64,000 nt of DNA, from NCBI RefSeq assembly GCF_001659605.2, contig NC_035169.2, forward strand, positions 13,950,263-14,014,262, in the 5' to 3' direction. Below are positions 24,524 to 37,140 of the stretch, piece by piece. Below the pieces are notes generated by a model. It worked only from the letters and a program-made list of their open reading frames with translations, did not search any database and was not told the origin of the DNA. Each line of letters opens with the position of its first letter. Within the stretch, counting starts at the first letter, position 1. The translations under genes and the position numbers were made by a program. Source of the stretch: Manihot esculenta (lineage: Eukaryota > Streptophyta > Magnoliopsida > Malpighiales > Euphorbiaceae).

Positions 24524-27149
24524 GCTGTCTGATCTGTGTGTCCAGAATCCGCACTGGCTGCTCTATATAGGTGAGATCTGTAAGAATCTCCACCTCAGGC
24601 TCACTCAGAACCTGATTCGGATCTGACACAAACTGCCGTAGCATAGAAACATGAAATACCGGGTGAATTCTCTCCATAGAAGCAGGTAAATCCAGCTTAT
24701 ACGATACATTCCCGATCCTCTGCAAAATCTCAAAGGGTCCAATGTATCGTGGGGCTAATTTACCCTTCTTTCCAAACCGAACCACTCCTTTCATTGGAGA
24801 CACTTTTAGCAATACCCAATTACCTTCCTGGAACTCTAACTGCTTTCTGCGAACGTCTGCATAACTTTTCTGTCTGCTCTGAGCTGTTCTGATTCTTTCT
24901 CTGATCATGGGCACCACTCTACTGGTAAGCTCTACTAACTCTGGCCCTGCAAGAGCCTTCTCTTCTACCTCTTCCCAGCAAACAGGGGATCTGCACTTCC
25001 TCCCATACAAAGCTTCATAAGGAGCTATCCCTATGCTAGCATGATGGCTGTTATTGTAGGCAAACTCCACCAAAGGTAGATGTTGCCGCCAAGAACCGCC
25101 AAAGTCTAACACACACAGTCGAAGCATATCTTCTATGGTCTGGATGGTCCTCTCTGACTGTCCATCAGTCTGTGGATGGAAAGCAGTGCTAAAATCCAAT
25201 CTCGTGCCCATCGCACTCTGCAGACTTCGCCAAAATCTGGAGGTAAACTGAGGTCCTCTGTCTGAAACTATGGACACTGGAACTCCATGTAATCTCACTA
25301 TCTCATCCAGATACACCTGTGCTAACTTATCCACAGCATAGTTACTCCGAACTAGAAGAAAATGAGCAGATTTCGTGAGTCTGTCCACAATCACCCATAT
25401 AGAGTCTATCCTGTTGGCCGTCGCTGGTAAACCCACTACAAAATCCATAGCTATGTTCTCCCATTTCCATTCTGGAATCGGCAATGGGTTAAGCATTCCG
25501 GCTGGTTTCTGATGCTCTAGTTTCACCCTCTGACAAACCTCACAGGCTGTCACAAACTGCGCCACTTCTTTCTTCATGGCTGGCCACCAATAGACCCTTT
25601 TCAGATCTTGGTACATCTTGGTGGATCCTGGGTGAACACTATATCTCGCATTATGAGCTTCCCTCATAATGTCTTCCTTCACACTGCTCCTATCTGGTAC
25701 ACAAAGTCGACTCCCATAACGGAGGATCCCTTTGCTGTCAAATCTTAACTCTGCACTGTTGCCTGACTGAACAGTCCTGGCAATTTTCATCAACTCTGGG
25801 TCCTCGTACTGTTTCTGAGCTATCTGCTCCAGAAACACAGGTGTCACTCTCATCTGTGCTATCAATGCACCTGTACCAGACAACTCTAGCTGTAACCCCT
25901 CGTCGAAGAGCTTGTAAAGCTCCATCACAACTGGTCTCCGGTCTGCTGCTATATGGGATAAACTACCTAGTGACTTCCAGCTTAGGGCGTCTGCCACAAC
26001 ATTCGCCTTACCCGGATGATACTGAATCTTACAATCATAATCACTGAGCAATTCTACCCATCTTCTCTGCCTCAAATTTAGCTCTCTCTGACTCAAGATG
26101 TACTGTAAACTCTTATGATCGGTGAAGATCTCACATTTAACCCCGTAGAGGTAATACCGCCACATCTTGAGTGCAAAAATAACTGCTGCCATCTCTAGGT
26201 CATGGGTGGGGTAATTCAACTCGTGCTTCTTCAACTGTCTAGAAGCATAAGCTATCACCCTATCATTCTGCATCAAAACACAACCCAATCCCACTCGAGA
26301 TGCATCATAGAACACTGTGAAATCCTCATTACTAACAGGCAGAGCTAACACTGGTGCTGTTGTCCATCTCCTCTTGAGCTCCTCAAAGCTCTCTTCACAC
26401 TGGTCTGACCAGACAAACTTTTGGTTCTTCTGAGTCAATTTGGTCATAGGAGCCGCTATCTTTGAGAAGTTCTGAACGAACCTCCGGTAGTAACCTGCCA
26501 GTCCCAGAAAGCTTTTAATCTCAGTCACTGTCGTGGGTCTGGGCCAGCTAGCTACAGCCTCTATCTTCTTGGGATCTACCTCAATACCCTCTGCTGATAC
26601 TACATGTCCCAAGAAGGACATGCTCCTCAACCAAAACTCACACTTCGAGAACTTGGCATACAAACCATGCTCTCTCAGTGTCTGCAGAACTATCCTCAGA
26701 TGCTGGGCATGCTCCTCTGCATCTCTGGAATACACTAGTATATCATCGATGAAAACAATGACAAAGTGATCCAGAAACTCACTGAAAACTCTGTTCATGA
26801 GATCCATAAATGCTGCAGGGGCGTTAGTCAACCCGAACGGCATCACTAAGAACTCATAATGCCCATATCTCATTCTGAAAGCTGTCTTTGACACATCTGT
26901 CTCTCTGACTCTCAACTGATGATATCCGGATCTCAGATCTATTTTAGAAAAACAACCTGCTCCAGCTAGCTGGTCAAATAGATCATCAATCCTAGGTAGA
27001 GGATACCTATTCTTGGTAGTGACCTTGTTCAACTGTCTATAGTCGATACAAAGTCTGAGTGATCCATCCTTCTTTCGGACAAAGAGCACTGGAGCACCCC
27101 AAGGTGAGGTACTAGGGCGGATGAAACCCTTATCTACTAATTCCTGCAA
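24524..27149 (-). pseudogene. Element B pol: RT-RNase H-integrase segment
   Basis: An open stretch of about 875 codons. It carries the RT start ([20 protein letters not shown]), catalytic [10 protein letters not shown] and FIDDILVYS, RNase H ([39 protein letters not shown]) and integrase zinc finger (CEVCQ). The catalytic core follows ([24 protein letters not shown]), then the GPF module. Most catalytic motifs look intact, although FCDAS reads FYDAS here. A +1 frameshift at the T run 27152-27160 separates it from gag-PR, and solo LTR C removes its C-terminus. Confidence 0.9.
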
Positions 27150-27163
27150 CTGTTTTTTTTAAC

Positions 27164-28421
27164 TCTTTTAACTCTGCTGGTGCCATCCTGTAGGGAGGAA
27201 TAGAGATAGGTCTGGTATCAGGCAGCAATTCTATTTCAAACTCTATCTCCCTACCAGGTGCTAGTCCTGAAAGTTCGTCTGGGAAAACATCGAGAAACTC
27301 TCGGACTACTGGTACTGTGGCTGGTTCCCTAACCTGACTATCTAGCTCTCTCACATGAGCTAGAAACCCCTGACAACCCCTCCTAAGCAAACGACGAGCC
27401 TGAAGGGCTGAAATCAAACCTCTGGGTGTACCTCTCCTGTCTCCTCTGAAGACACACTCTGACCCATCCTGGTCTCTGAGCCTAACTATCTTCTCTCTAC
27501 AGTCCAAAGTAGAACTATATGCAGATAGCCAATCCATCCCAAGAATGACATTAAAATCTGTCAAGTCTAGAACCACAAGGTCAGCTGGAAGGCATCTACC
27601 CTCTATGAACACTGGACTGAAACGACAGACTGACACTGCCACTGATGGATCACATTTAGGTCCATTGACCCAGAGAGGATACTCTAACTCAGAACTGATC
27701 AAACCCAACCTCTCTATGGCTCTCGAAGCAATAAAGGAATGAGAAGCACCGGGGTCCATCAAAGCATACACATCTGAACACCCAATGATGAGATTACCTG
27801 ACACAACTGTGTTCGATGTGTTAGCCTCCTCCTGTGTCACAGTGAAAATCCGTGCTGGGGCTACCGGATTTCTACCTCGGGAACCTGCTGCTGAAGTAGA
27901 GGCTGCCCCTCTCCCTCTACCTCTGTCACTACTCTGAGGCATGACTGGAGTTGCTGGCTGTACAACTGGCTGTACCACACTGCCTGAACTCATCTGCTGG
28001 GATGGTGCAAAAGTCACCTGAGGACAATCCCGAGCAATATGCCCTTCCTGTCCACATCTAAAACAAGCTGTACATCCCAACCGGCAAGCTCCTCCATGTG
28101 GTCTTCCACATCTTCTGCATACTGGAGCTGTGCCAGAGCTAGAGCTGCTACCTATTCCCAGACCTGACTTGACTTTATTCCAGAACTTACTCTTTGTTCC
28201 TTTTGCTCTATCCCATTTCTTGCTGCCTGAACTGGGGGCCTTAGAACCTGAAGCCTGTGCCTTTGACTGTTTCTGAATATTGGCACTAGCTTCCATTTCC
28301 CTGGCTGCATCCACTATAGTGTGGAAACTCTCCTTTTCTGCTGGAAGAATCAAGGAAGAATACCTGGGATGCAGTCTCATAGTATATCTCCTTGCCTTCT
28401 TCTGATTAGTATCATAGGCTT
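27164..28421 (-). pseudogene. Element B gag C-terminus, zinc knuckle and protease
   Basis: The minus strand reads [20 protein letters not shown], then [15 protein letters not shown] and the protease active-site region [10 protein letters not shown], ending before RT at the frameshift near 27160. The N-terminal part of gag is displaced to 30718 by solo LTR D. Confidence 0.9.
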
Positions 28422-28757
28422 TGTAATACCCGGCTAGACTCCGGTATCGGAATTCCTACCGTCCGGTGGAATCTCGGATGTCGGAGACCTCTAGAAGGGT
28501 AAAACCATGTTTTCATGAGATGTTTTAATGCTTTTGATGATTTTAAGTAAAAAGAAAATGAGTTTTTGAATAAGAACAACCTTGGAGGAAAGCTCAGGTT
28601 CGGCCGCCGAACATGCATGCGTTGTGGGTGTGCTTTAGGCCCCCGAAAGCATAAGTGAGGGAAGTCCAGGTTCGGCCGCCGAACCTCAAGTTCGGCCACC
28701 GAACATGGCATGCATGCGGAGGCACATTCGGCCCCCGAACGTGGCCTGGCCAGCCAC

Positions 28758-28764
28758 TATAAAA
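28758..28764 (+). promoter_or_regulatory. TATA box in solo LTR D
   Basis: TATAAAA within CCACTATAAAAGGGTCC, about 336 bp from the LTR start. The same motif is present in element G (49037-49043, minus). It is the best core-promoter match in the window. Confidence 0.65.
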
Positions 28765-29928
28765 GGGTCCCTTAGCCGAAAACGGGCGAGTTTTCCCCAT
28801 TTTCGGCCAAGGTGAGCTCTCCGCTGCCCCTCACCGATCTTTGGTGCTCTTCCTCTAGATCCTTCAAGTTTTTCACTTGTTTTAACTTTGTTTTGAAGAT
28901 TTGAGCTTTTGAGCAAAGTTTTGGAGCTTTGAGGTTCAAGAACTCAAATCTCTCCCAACCCCAAGTTTGGTTGCCTCTACTCTCGATCTTCAAGAGGTAA
29001 GAGTCGATCTCTAGCTTATATTATGTTTTAAGCAAGTTTTATGAAGTTCATGGGGGTAGAATGCATGTTTAGGTTTTAGTTATGTTTATGGGTATAAATG
29101 TATGTTCATGAACAATGTGGCTTGCAAATGCTTGTGTATGTGTGTTGTAGTTGGGGTTTAAGTTAGTTTGAGACCCCTAGGAGCTTGTGTGCATGTTTTG
29201 GTTGAGCTAAATGCATGATGGTATGAGTTTGAGGCTTTTGTGCATGTTTGAACCAAGTTTCTGCCATTTGGGAGAAACCAGGTTCAGCAGCCGAAGGGAC
29301 TTTCGGCCGCCGAACCCTCTTGTAGAGGCAGCCTTCGGCTGCCGAAGCTTGCCCCCGAAAGGAGACTTTCGTCTCTGTCTGGGAGTTTCGGCCGCCGAAA
29401 GTGCCGCCGAACATGCATGAGTTTTGCCTCTGTCTGGGAGTTTCGGCCGCCGAAGGTGCTGCCGAACCTGCCTGACTTTCGGCTCTGGAGGGACTTTCGG
29501 CCGCCGAACCTGCCGCCGAAAGTGCCCTGTCCAGCCTTCTTTTGCATGTTCTTGCATGGATGTTTTGAGATGTTTTAGGGGGTTTTTGGGGGATGTTTTT
29601 AGAGTTATGTTATAGTATGTTGGTCCCTCATTTGAGTCCACCTGTGTAGGTTTGGACCCGAGGAACCGAGGACCCCAGCAGTGAGTTCAGCTGCTTCTGT
29701 GTCTGTCAGAGCTAGCCAGAGGTGAGTGGAATGACTCTTATGGTTTTAAATAAATAAATAAATCAGTTTTGAGCATGTTCATGCATCACGGATGCCATGT
29801 GATATTCTAGGATGTTTGCATTAGAAATCACGAATATGTCGCATTGCATAATATGTTGATGATGTGGATGAATGTTGAATGATCCATTAGCCCTCATATG
29901 TTATGACATGATGATATGATATGGAAGT

Positions 29929-30076
29929 CCAGGTGTGGCCTGCACTACGCCCCTGGCACTATGTAAGAGAAAGACCGGATGTGGCCTGCACTACGCCCCC
30001 GGCATCATGGATTATGTATGTTATGTTATGTTATGTATAAGAGAAAGACCAGGTGTGGCCTGCACTACGCCCCTGG
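29929..30076 (+). promoter_or_regulatory. Stem-loop array, solo LTR D (three units)
   Basis: Arms are CCAGG-TGT-GGC and GCCCCTGG around loop CTGCACTAC. The middle unit has CCGG and CCCGG in place of CCAGG and CCTGG, again keeping the pairing. Confidence 0.6.
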
Positions 30077-30717
30077 CATGATTGGATTATGTAGAGGGCT
30101 AAATGGTGACAAGTTCATCCTTGATATGATTATTTGTGATGTGATGCATTTCATGTTATCATATGTTTTAAATGCTTTACTATTCTGCTCACTGGGCTCT
30201 AGTAGCTCACCCCTCTCCCAAATTCCTTAGGTTTGCAGGTACGGGTTAGACAGAGAAGTCAAGAAGAGTAATGAAGTCTTATGTATGTAATAGTTAGATA
30301 GTGGACATGACAGGTTGTATAATGATGTATAGATATGTAATGTAAGGATATTGAGATTATAAGTGTGCTTGACCATAGTTTAATGTAATCCCTTTTGAAA
30401 CATGATCTTAATGTTATTGATGTCCATGTTTAGCCAACTCAACTCTTGTTATGCCACCCATTGGGGGCATTGATGAGATCCCTCAGAGGGGTCAAGTTTA
30501 TGATTATGTATATGTTCAGTGCATGCACAGGTTGAGTTTGGTGGATGATAGAATGTATGAAAGAAAAGTTTTAAATTTTTATGTATGATTGTTGATCATG
30601 TATGGGATTAAACAGGTTTACAGGTTGCATGTCAGGCTTGCTACGGGTCCCGGCGGCCTTAAACAGATCTGGATCCTAGCGCCGGTAGCAGTCCGATTTT
30701 CGGGTCGTTACAGGCTT

Positions 30718-31627
30718 GACCCACATACTGAAGCAAATCCTGGAACTTATCTGTGAATTCATCAACACTCATTTCGTCTGTCTGTCTTAACTGTTCAAAT
30801 TCAATTACTTTCATCTCCCTGGAGCTATCAGGAAAAGCCCACCCTGCAAACTCATTGGCGAACTCTCCCCACGACATGCTGTTCATCCTGGGTTCCACAT
30901 AATTCTTGAACCATTCTCTGGCTTTCTTGTATTTAAGTGTAAACCCTGCCATCTCAATGGCTCTACTATCATCACCGCCCAACTCACTGGTTATCATCCT
31001 AACTGATCTGAGGTATTCAAATGGATCATCTCCCGTGTTATATTCAGGAGCATCCAATTTCAAGTACTCCGTCATTTGTACCTTACCTCCAGATGAGCTA
31101 GGTTGATGTCTGTCAACACCAGGGGCTACTGGTTCTGGTGGTGGTACTGGGTCATTTAGCTCTGGGTGTGCTGCACTTGGATGGGTAGGGGAAGGTGGAT
31201 ACATAGGATATGGTGGGTAATAATGAGGATAAGGCATATATGGCATGTAAGGAGGATATGGGACAAAACTAGAGTACTCCGACATACCTCCCATCGGATA
31301 CTCTGGGTCCTGCGGAAAGGCTAGATAGCCAAAACCTGAGGCCTGAGCGCCACCCTGCGACTCTCCCATACCTTCCTCAAATCTGCCTACACCCATACTA
31401 TCATCTCTAGACTGATCAATCTCCATAGCCTCCCTCCTTTCCTCTGATCTTCCTCCCCTAGCTGTTCCCCTTCTGCTCTCGTCCACAGACCTTCTAGGGT
31501 CTATTGACGTACCTTCCCTGCTAGATCTCTGAGACCGTGCCCTCAGCAATGCAGGAGGACGAGCAGCTAGTCTCTCACTATCTGGTGGGACTCCAGTCAA
31601 TCGAGCTGATCGACGAGTTCCTCTCAT
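30718..31627 (-). pseudogene. Element B gag, N-terminal segment
   Basis: ATG at 31627 starts [15 protein letters not shown], followed by an Arg/Ser-rich stretch, a Tyr/Pro-rich stretch and the capsid-like domain ending DLLQYVGQA at the solo LTR D junction. An in-frame ATG further upstream (31681) exists, but the MRGTRRS start is the one conserved in all copies and sits just after the splice-acceptor-like site. Confidence 0.9.
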
Positions 31628-31702
31628 CTTTACGCTCTGGAAAACAACACAGAATATAGCACTTAAGCACATGAACAGCACATATCAATAAGGCACATGC
31701 AT
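31628..31702 (-). other. Element B leader, gag-proximal part
   Basis: Untranslated leader between gag and the element E insertion. It contains the minus-strand acceptor-like TGTTTTCCAG about 10 nt before the gag ATG. It ends with TGCAT (31698-31702), the target duplication of element E. Confidence 0.75.
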
Positions 31703-33866
31703 TGTAACGACCCCAAAAAGGACCGTCACCGGCGCTAGGATTCAGGTCGGCTTAAGGCCGCCAGAACCCGTAGCAAGCCTGCTATACTCTCTGTGTACCT
31801 GTAAACCTCATACATGATCATACATTTTCTGTGAAAATAAAACTCTTTGCTGAACCAAGGCTTAACCTGTGCATGCACTATCTCTGTACTCTGTACTCAT
31901 GTACTCTGTACTCTGTATCCCTGACTAGAGCTTGCTCTAGATGGGTGAACTCATACCTGTTAAGCCTGGTTTTCACATACAGGAAAACATATATACATAT
32001 ATAGATCATGTACAAAACATACATCACTAGGTCAAGCAACAACTATTACATCTCTTTAATATTACATGTCCACTCTAAGCTATTACAGATCTCTTTACTT
32101 TTTCTGTACTCTGCTGGACTGTCCCTGTACACTGTACACTGAACCTGCAAAACTGGGGTTAAGGGAGTGGGATGAGCTCTATAGCCCAGTGAGTAGAACA
32201 GTAAAACATCTCAGTAAAATATGATCTCATGGAATGCACCATATCACAGACAAGCCACATCAAGAGTAAACCTGTCACCACATAGTCCCAGTAACTCTGT
32301 GCCAGGGCGTAGAATCGAGCACCTGGTCTTCCTGTCATATATATGTATATGTGTATATAACACCTCTGTACTTACCATTGCCAGGGCGTAGTCAAAGGCT
32401 CCTGGACTTTACTATATACCTGCCAGGGCGTAGTCAAAGGCTCCTGGACTTTGCTATACTTGCCAGGGCGTAGTCAAAGGCTCCTGGACTTCCTGTCTGA
32501 GACTATTGGATCATTCAGCATTCACTCACATCACCAAATAACGATGCAATGCAACATATTCGTGAATACTAATGCAATCAACCTATGGCATAAACATGAT
32601 GCATGAGATATGCTAAAAGCAGTTTGTAGTTCAATTAAAAGTCATCAGTTTAGTTCCACTCACCTCTGGCTATCTGGACTGACTGACTCTGCAGGCTCTG
32701 AACCTCTGGAGCAGTACTCACTGCTGCTCTCTCTGGTTCCTCTGGTCTGTACCTATATAGATAGACTCAAATGAGGGACCAAACTAACGTAGCAATACCT
32801 CTATTAAACTTCCCAAGACTCCCCTTAAACTCACTCAACTATCCATGCAAAGCATGCAAAAGAAAGCTGGACAGGACACTTTCGGCGGCAGGTTCGGCGG
32901 CCGAATGTCCTCTCCAGAGACGAAACTCAAGCACCTTCGGCGGCACCTTCGGCGGCCGAATCCCCCAAACAGAGCCGAACATGCAAACACTCGGGGGCAA
33001 GCTGTGGTAACCAAGTCACCATGCAGGAGGTTCGGCGGCCGAATGAACCTTCGGCTGCCGAACCTGAGTTCATCCAGAACTCAGCTTCAACGGCAAACCA
33101 TCTCCTCCTTCTCTTCAACACTTTCTAATATGCATCCTTCACGTAGTCAACACACATATTGTTCACAGGGGTCCAAAACTAGCTAATAACCCCAAACAAC
33201 AAAACAACCATAACACATCAACATGTATACATACATAAATCATCAAAAACTACCATGAATAACCTAAGCATGCTTCTCCTTCCTTAACCCTTCAGAAAAC
33301 ATATAAACAGGGTCTAAAACTGCCCTTACCTCTGGAAACAGGAAGATACACACACTGAACAAAGGAAAAACAGATCAACCTCTCTTCAAACTCTCAACAT
33401 CTCAAAAGCGTAACTTTTGTTTCTCTCAACTCTCAACACCTTTGCAAGCACCTCAAACTGCTGTAAGAACAACCAAAAACATGTACAGATGAGTCATAAG
33501 AGACGTGGCCATTCCATGGCAAGAATCTGAGGCCAACACTTGTCAAAAAACATGACTCAGCTCACTAGCCAACTCAGCTTCGGCTGCCCAATCGCATGCG
33601 AAACCATGCAACATTCGGGGGCCGAACTTGAATTTCGGAAGCCGAACATTGGGCACTTTCGGCGGCCAAACTCATCTTCGGCGGCCGAACTTGGCTCCTC
33701 TGCCTTGGTTCATTTCAACTCAAAACTCAAAACTAAAGAACTGTAAAACCAGAAAACACCTCATAATACTGAGAAAACATAACTCCTACCCTTCTATAGA
33801 ATCCAAACACCCCGGATCCCACCAGACAATAGGAATTCCGGTGCCGGATTCTAGCCGGGTATTACA
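31703..33866 (-). repeat. 3' LTR of element E
   Basis: 2164 bp. Stem-loop array 32302-32487, downstream palindromes 32880-33065, donor-like CCTTAC (sense GTAAGG) 33324-33329, GGCCACGTCTC motif 33500-33510, upstream palindromes about 33576-33693. The adjacent purine tract (33867-33882) primes plus-strand synthesis. Confidence 0.95.
32302..32487 (-). promoter_or_regulatory. Stem-loop array, element E 3' LTR (four units)
   Basis: One variant unit followed by three main-type units, all with matched arms CCAGG/CCTGG in sense. The partner LTR has one C to T change in the third main unit. Confidence 0.6.
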
Positions 33867-33943
33867 TTCTTCCCTCCTTAAGAACATTCGTCCTCGGATG
33901 TTCCTAAAACATACAAAAACAAAGCACGAGGAGGAAACTAACC

Positions 33944-36900
33944 TCAAAACAAATATGGATACTGCTGGAGCATAGACTCCCGCGTCTCCCATGTGCACTC
34001 TTCTAGATTATGGTGGTTCCATAAAACTTTCACCATCGGAATCTCCTTGTTCCTTAGCTGTCTGATCTGTGTGTCCACAATCCGCACTGGCTGCTCTATA
34101 TAGGTGAGATCTGTATGAATCTCCACCTCAGGCTCACTCAGAACCTGATTCGGATCTGACACAAACTGTCGTAGCATAGAAACATGAAAGACCGGGTGAA
34201 TCCTCTCCATAGAAGCAGGTAAATCCAGCTTATACGACACATTTCCGATCCTCTGCACCACCTCAAAGGGTCCAATGTACCGTGGAGCCAATTTACCTTT
34301 CTTTCCAAACCGAACCACTCCTTTCATTGGAGACACTTTCAGCAATACCCAATTACCCTCCTGAAACTCTAACTGTTTTCTGCGAACGTCTGCATAACTT
34401 TTCTGTCTACTCTGAGCTGTTCTAATTCTCTCTCTGATCAGGGGCACCATTCTACTGGTAATGTCTACTAACTCTGGCCCTGCAAGAGCCTTCTCTCCTA
34501 CCTCTTCCCAGCAAACAGGGGATCTGCATTTCCTCCCATATAAAGCTTCATAAGGAGCCATCCCAATGCTAGCATGATGACTGTTATTGTAGGCAAACTC
34601 CACCAAAGGTAGATGCTGCCTCCAAGAACCGCCAAAGTCTAACACACATAGGCGAAGCATATCCTCTATGGTCTGGATGGTCCTTTCTGATTGTCCATCA
34701 GTCTGTGGGTGGAAAGCAGTACTAAAATCCAATCTCGTGCCCATCGCACTCTGCAGACTCCGCCAAAAGCGGGAGGTAAACTGAGGTCCTCTGTCTGAAA
34801 CTATAGACACTGGAACTCCATGTAATCTCACTATCTCATCCAGATAGACCTGTGCCAACTTATCCACAGAATAGTTACTCCGTACTGGAAGAAAATGAGC
34901 AGATTTCGTGAGTCTGTCCACAATCACCCATATCGAGTCTATCCTGTTGGACGCTACTGGTAAACCCACTACAAAATCCATGGCTATGTTCTCCCATTTC
35001 CACTCTGGAATCGGTAATGGGTTAAGCATTCCGGCTGGTTTCTGATGCTCTAATTTCACCCTCTGACAAACCTCACAGGCTGTCACGAACTGCGCCACTT
35101 CTTTCTTCATGGCTGGCCACCAATAAACCCGTTTCAGATCCTGATACATCTTGGTAGCTCCTGGGTGAACACTATACCTCGCATTATGAGCTTCCCTCAT
35201 AATGTCTTCCTTCACACTGCCCCGATCTGGTACACAAAGTCGACTCCCATAGCGAAGGATCCCTTTGTTGTCAAATCTGAACTCTACACTATTATCTGAC
35301 TGAACAGTCCTGGCAATTTTCATCATCTCAGGGTCCTCATGCTGTCTCTGAGCTATCTGCTCCAGAAACACAGGTGTCACTCTCATCTGTGCTATCAACG
35401 CACCTGTACCAGACAACTCTAGCTGTAATCCCTCGTCAAAGAGCTTATAAAGCTCCATCACAACTGGTCTCCGCTCTGCTGCTATATGGGATAAACTGCC
35501 TAGTGACTTCCGGCTTAGGGCGTCTGCGACAACATTCGCCTTACCCGGGTGATACTGGATCTTACAATCATAATCACTGAGCAATTCTACCCATCTCCGC
35601 TGCCTCAAATTCAGCTCTCTCTGACTTAAGATGTACTGTAAACTCTTGTGATCAGTGAAGATCTCGCATTTAACCCCGTAGAGGTAATGCCGCCACATCT
35701 TAAGTGCAAAGATAACTGCTGCCATCTCTAGGTCATGGGTAGGGTAATTCAACTCGTGCTTCTTCAACTGTCTAGAAGCATAAGCTATTACTCTATCACT
35801 CTGCATCAATACACAACCCAATCCCACTCGAGATGCATCACAGAACACTGTGAACTCTTCATTACTAACGGGCAGAGCTAACACTGGTGCTGTTGTCAAT
35901 CTCCTCTTGAGCTCCTCAAAGCTCTCTTCACACTGGTCTGACCAGATAAACTTCTGGTTCTTCTGAGTCAATTTGGTCATAGGAGCTGCTATCTTTGAGA
36001 AGTTCTGAACGAACCTCCTGTAGTAACCTGCCAGTCCCAGAAAGCTTTTAATCTCAGTCACTGTCGTGGGTCTGGGCCAGTTAGCTACAGCCTCTATCTT
36101 CTTGGGGTCTACCTCAATACCCTCTGCTGATACCACATGTCCCAAGAAGGCAATGCTCCGTAACCAAAACTCACACTTCGAGAACTTGGCATACAAACCA
36201 TGCTCTCTCAGTGTCTGCAAAACGATCCTCAGATGCTGGGCATGCTCCTCTGCATCTCTGGAATACACTAAGATATCATCGATAAACACAATGACAAAGT
36301 GATCCAGAAACTCACTGAATACCCTGTTCATGAGATCCATAAATGCTGCAGGGGCGTTAGTCAACCCGAACGGCATCACTAAGAACTCATAATGCCCATA
36401 TCTGGTCCGGAAAGCTGTCTTAGGCACATCTGCCTCTCTGACTCTCAACTGATGATACCCGGATCTCAGATCTATTTTCGAGAAACAACCTGCTCCAGCT
36501 AGCTGGTCAAATAGATCATCAATCCTAGGTAACGGATACTTATTCTTGATAGTGACCTTGTTCAACTGTCTGTAGTCGATACAAAGTCTGAGGGATCCAT
36601 CCTTCTTTCTGACAAAGAGCACTGGAGCACCCCAAGGTGAGGTACTAGGGCGGATGAAACCCTTATCTACCAAGTCCTGCAACTGTGCTTTCAACTCTGT
36701 TAACTCAGCTGGCGCCATCCTGTAGGGAGGAATAGAGATAGGTCTAGTACCTGGCAGTAATTCAATTTCAAACCCTATCTCCCTATCAGGTGGTAGTCCT
36801 GGCAAATCGTCTGGGAACACATCGAGAAACTCTCGGACTACTGGTACTGTGGCTGGTTCCCTAACCTGACTATCTAGCTCTCTCACATGAGCTAGAAACC

Positions 36901-37140
36901 CCTGACAACCCCTCCTAAGCAAACGACGAGCCTGAAGGGCTGAAATCATACCTCTGGGTGTACCTCTCCTGTCTCCTCTGAAGACACACTCTGACCCATC
37001 CTGGTCTCTGAGACTCACTAACTTCTCTCGACAGTCCAACGTAGCACTATATGCAGATAGCCAATCCATCCCTAGAATGACATCAAAATCTGTCAAGTCT
37101 AGAACCACAAGGTCAGCTGGAAGGCATCTACCCTCTATGA
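33944..37140 (-). CDS. Element E pol: end of protease, RT, RNase H, integrase, chromodomain-like C-terminus
   Basis: About 1065 codons open from the frameshift to the stop at 33944. Visible in order are [20 protein letters not shown] with [10 protein letters not shown] (protease end) and RT motifs [10 protein letters not shown] and FIDDILVYS. RNase H follows with [20 protein letters not shown] and [14 protein letters not shown]. Integrase has an HHCC finger ending CEVCQ, DDE residues in [16 protein letters not shown] and TDGQSERT, and the GPF module. It ends with the [10 protein letters not shown] chromodomain-like tail. It has no start of its own and would be expressed as a fusion with gag were it not for the 1 bp insertion at 37140-37142. 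The RT/IN moiety looks catalytically intact. Confidence 0.92.

Larger units (their letters stand above)
28422..30712 (+). mobile_element. Solo LTR D (same family as element G) nested in element B gag
   Basis: 2291 bp, TGTAATACCCGG to GTCGTTACA, flanked by perfect GGCTT duplications (28417-28421 and 30713-30717). There is no internal region. It is closely similar to the minus-strand LTR of element G (47147-49401). It has a clear TATA box, palindromes at about 28600-28740 and 29292-29522, donor-like sites at 28997 and 29722, and a three-unit stem-loop array. Confidence 0.93.
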
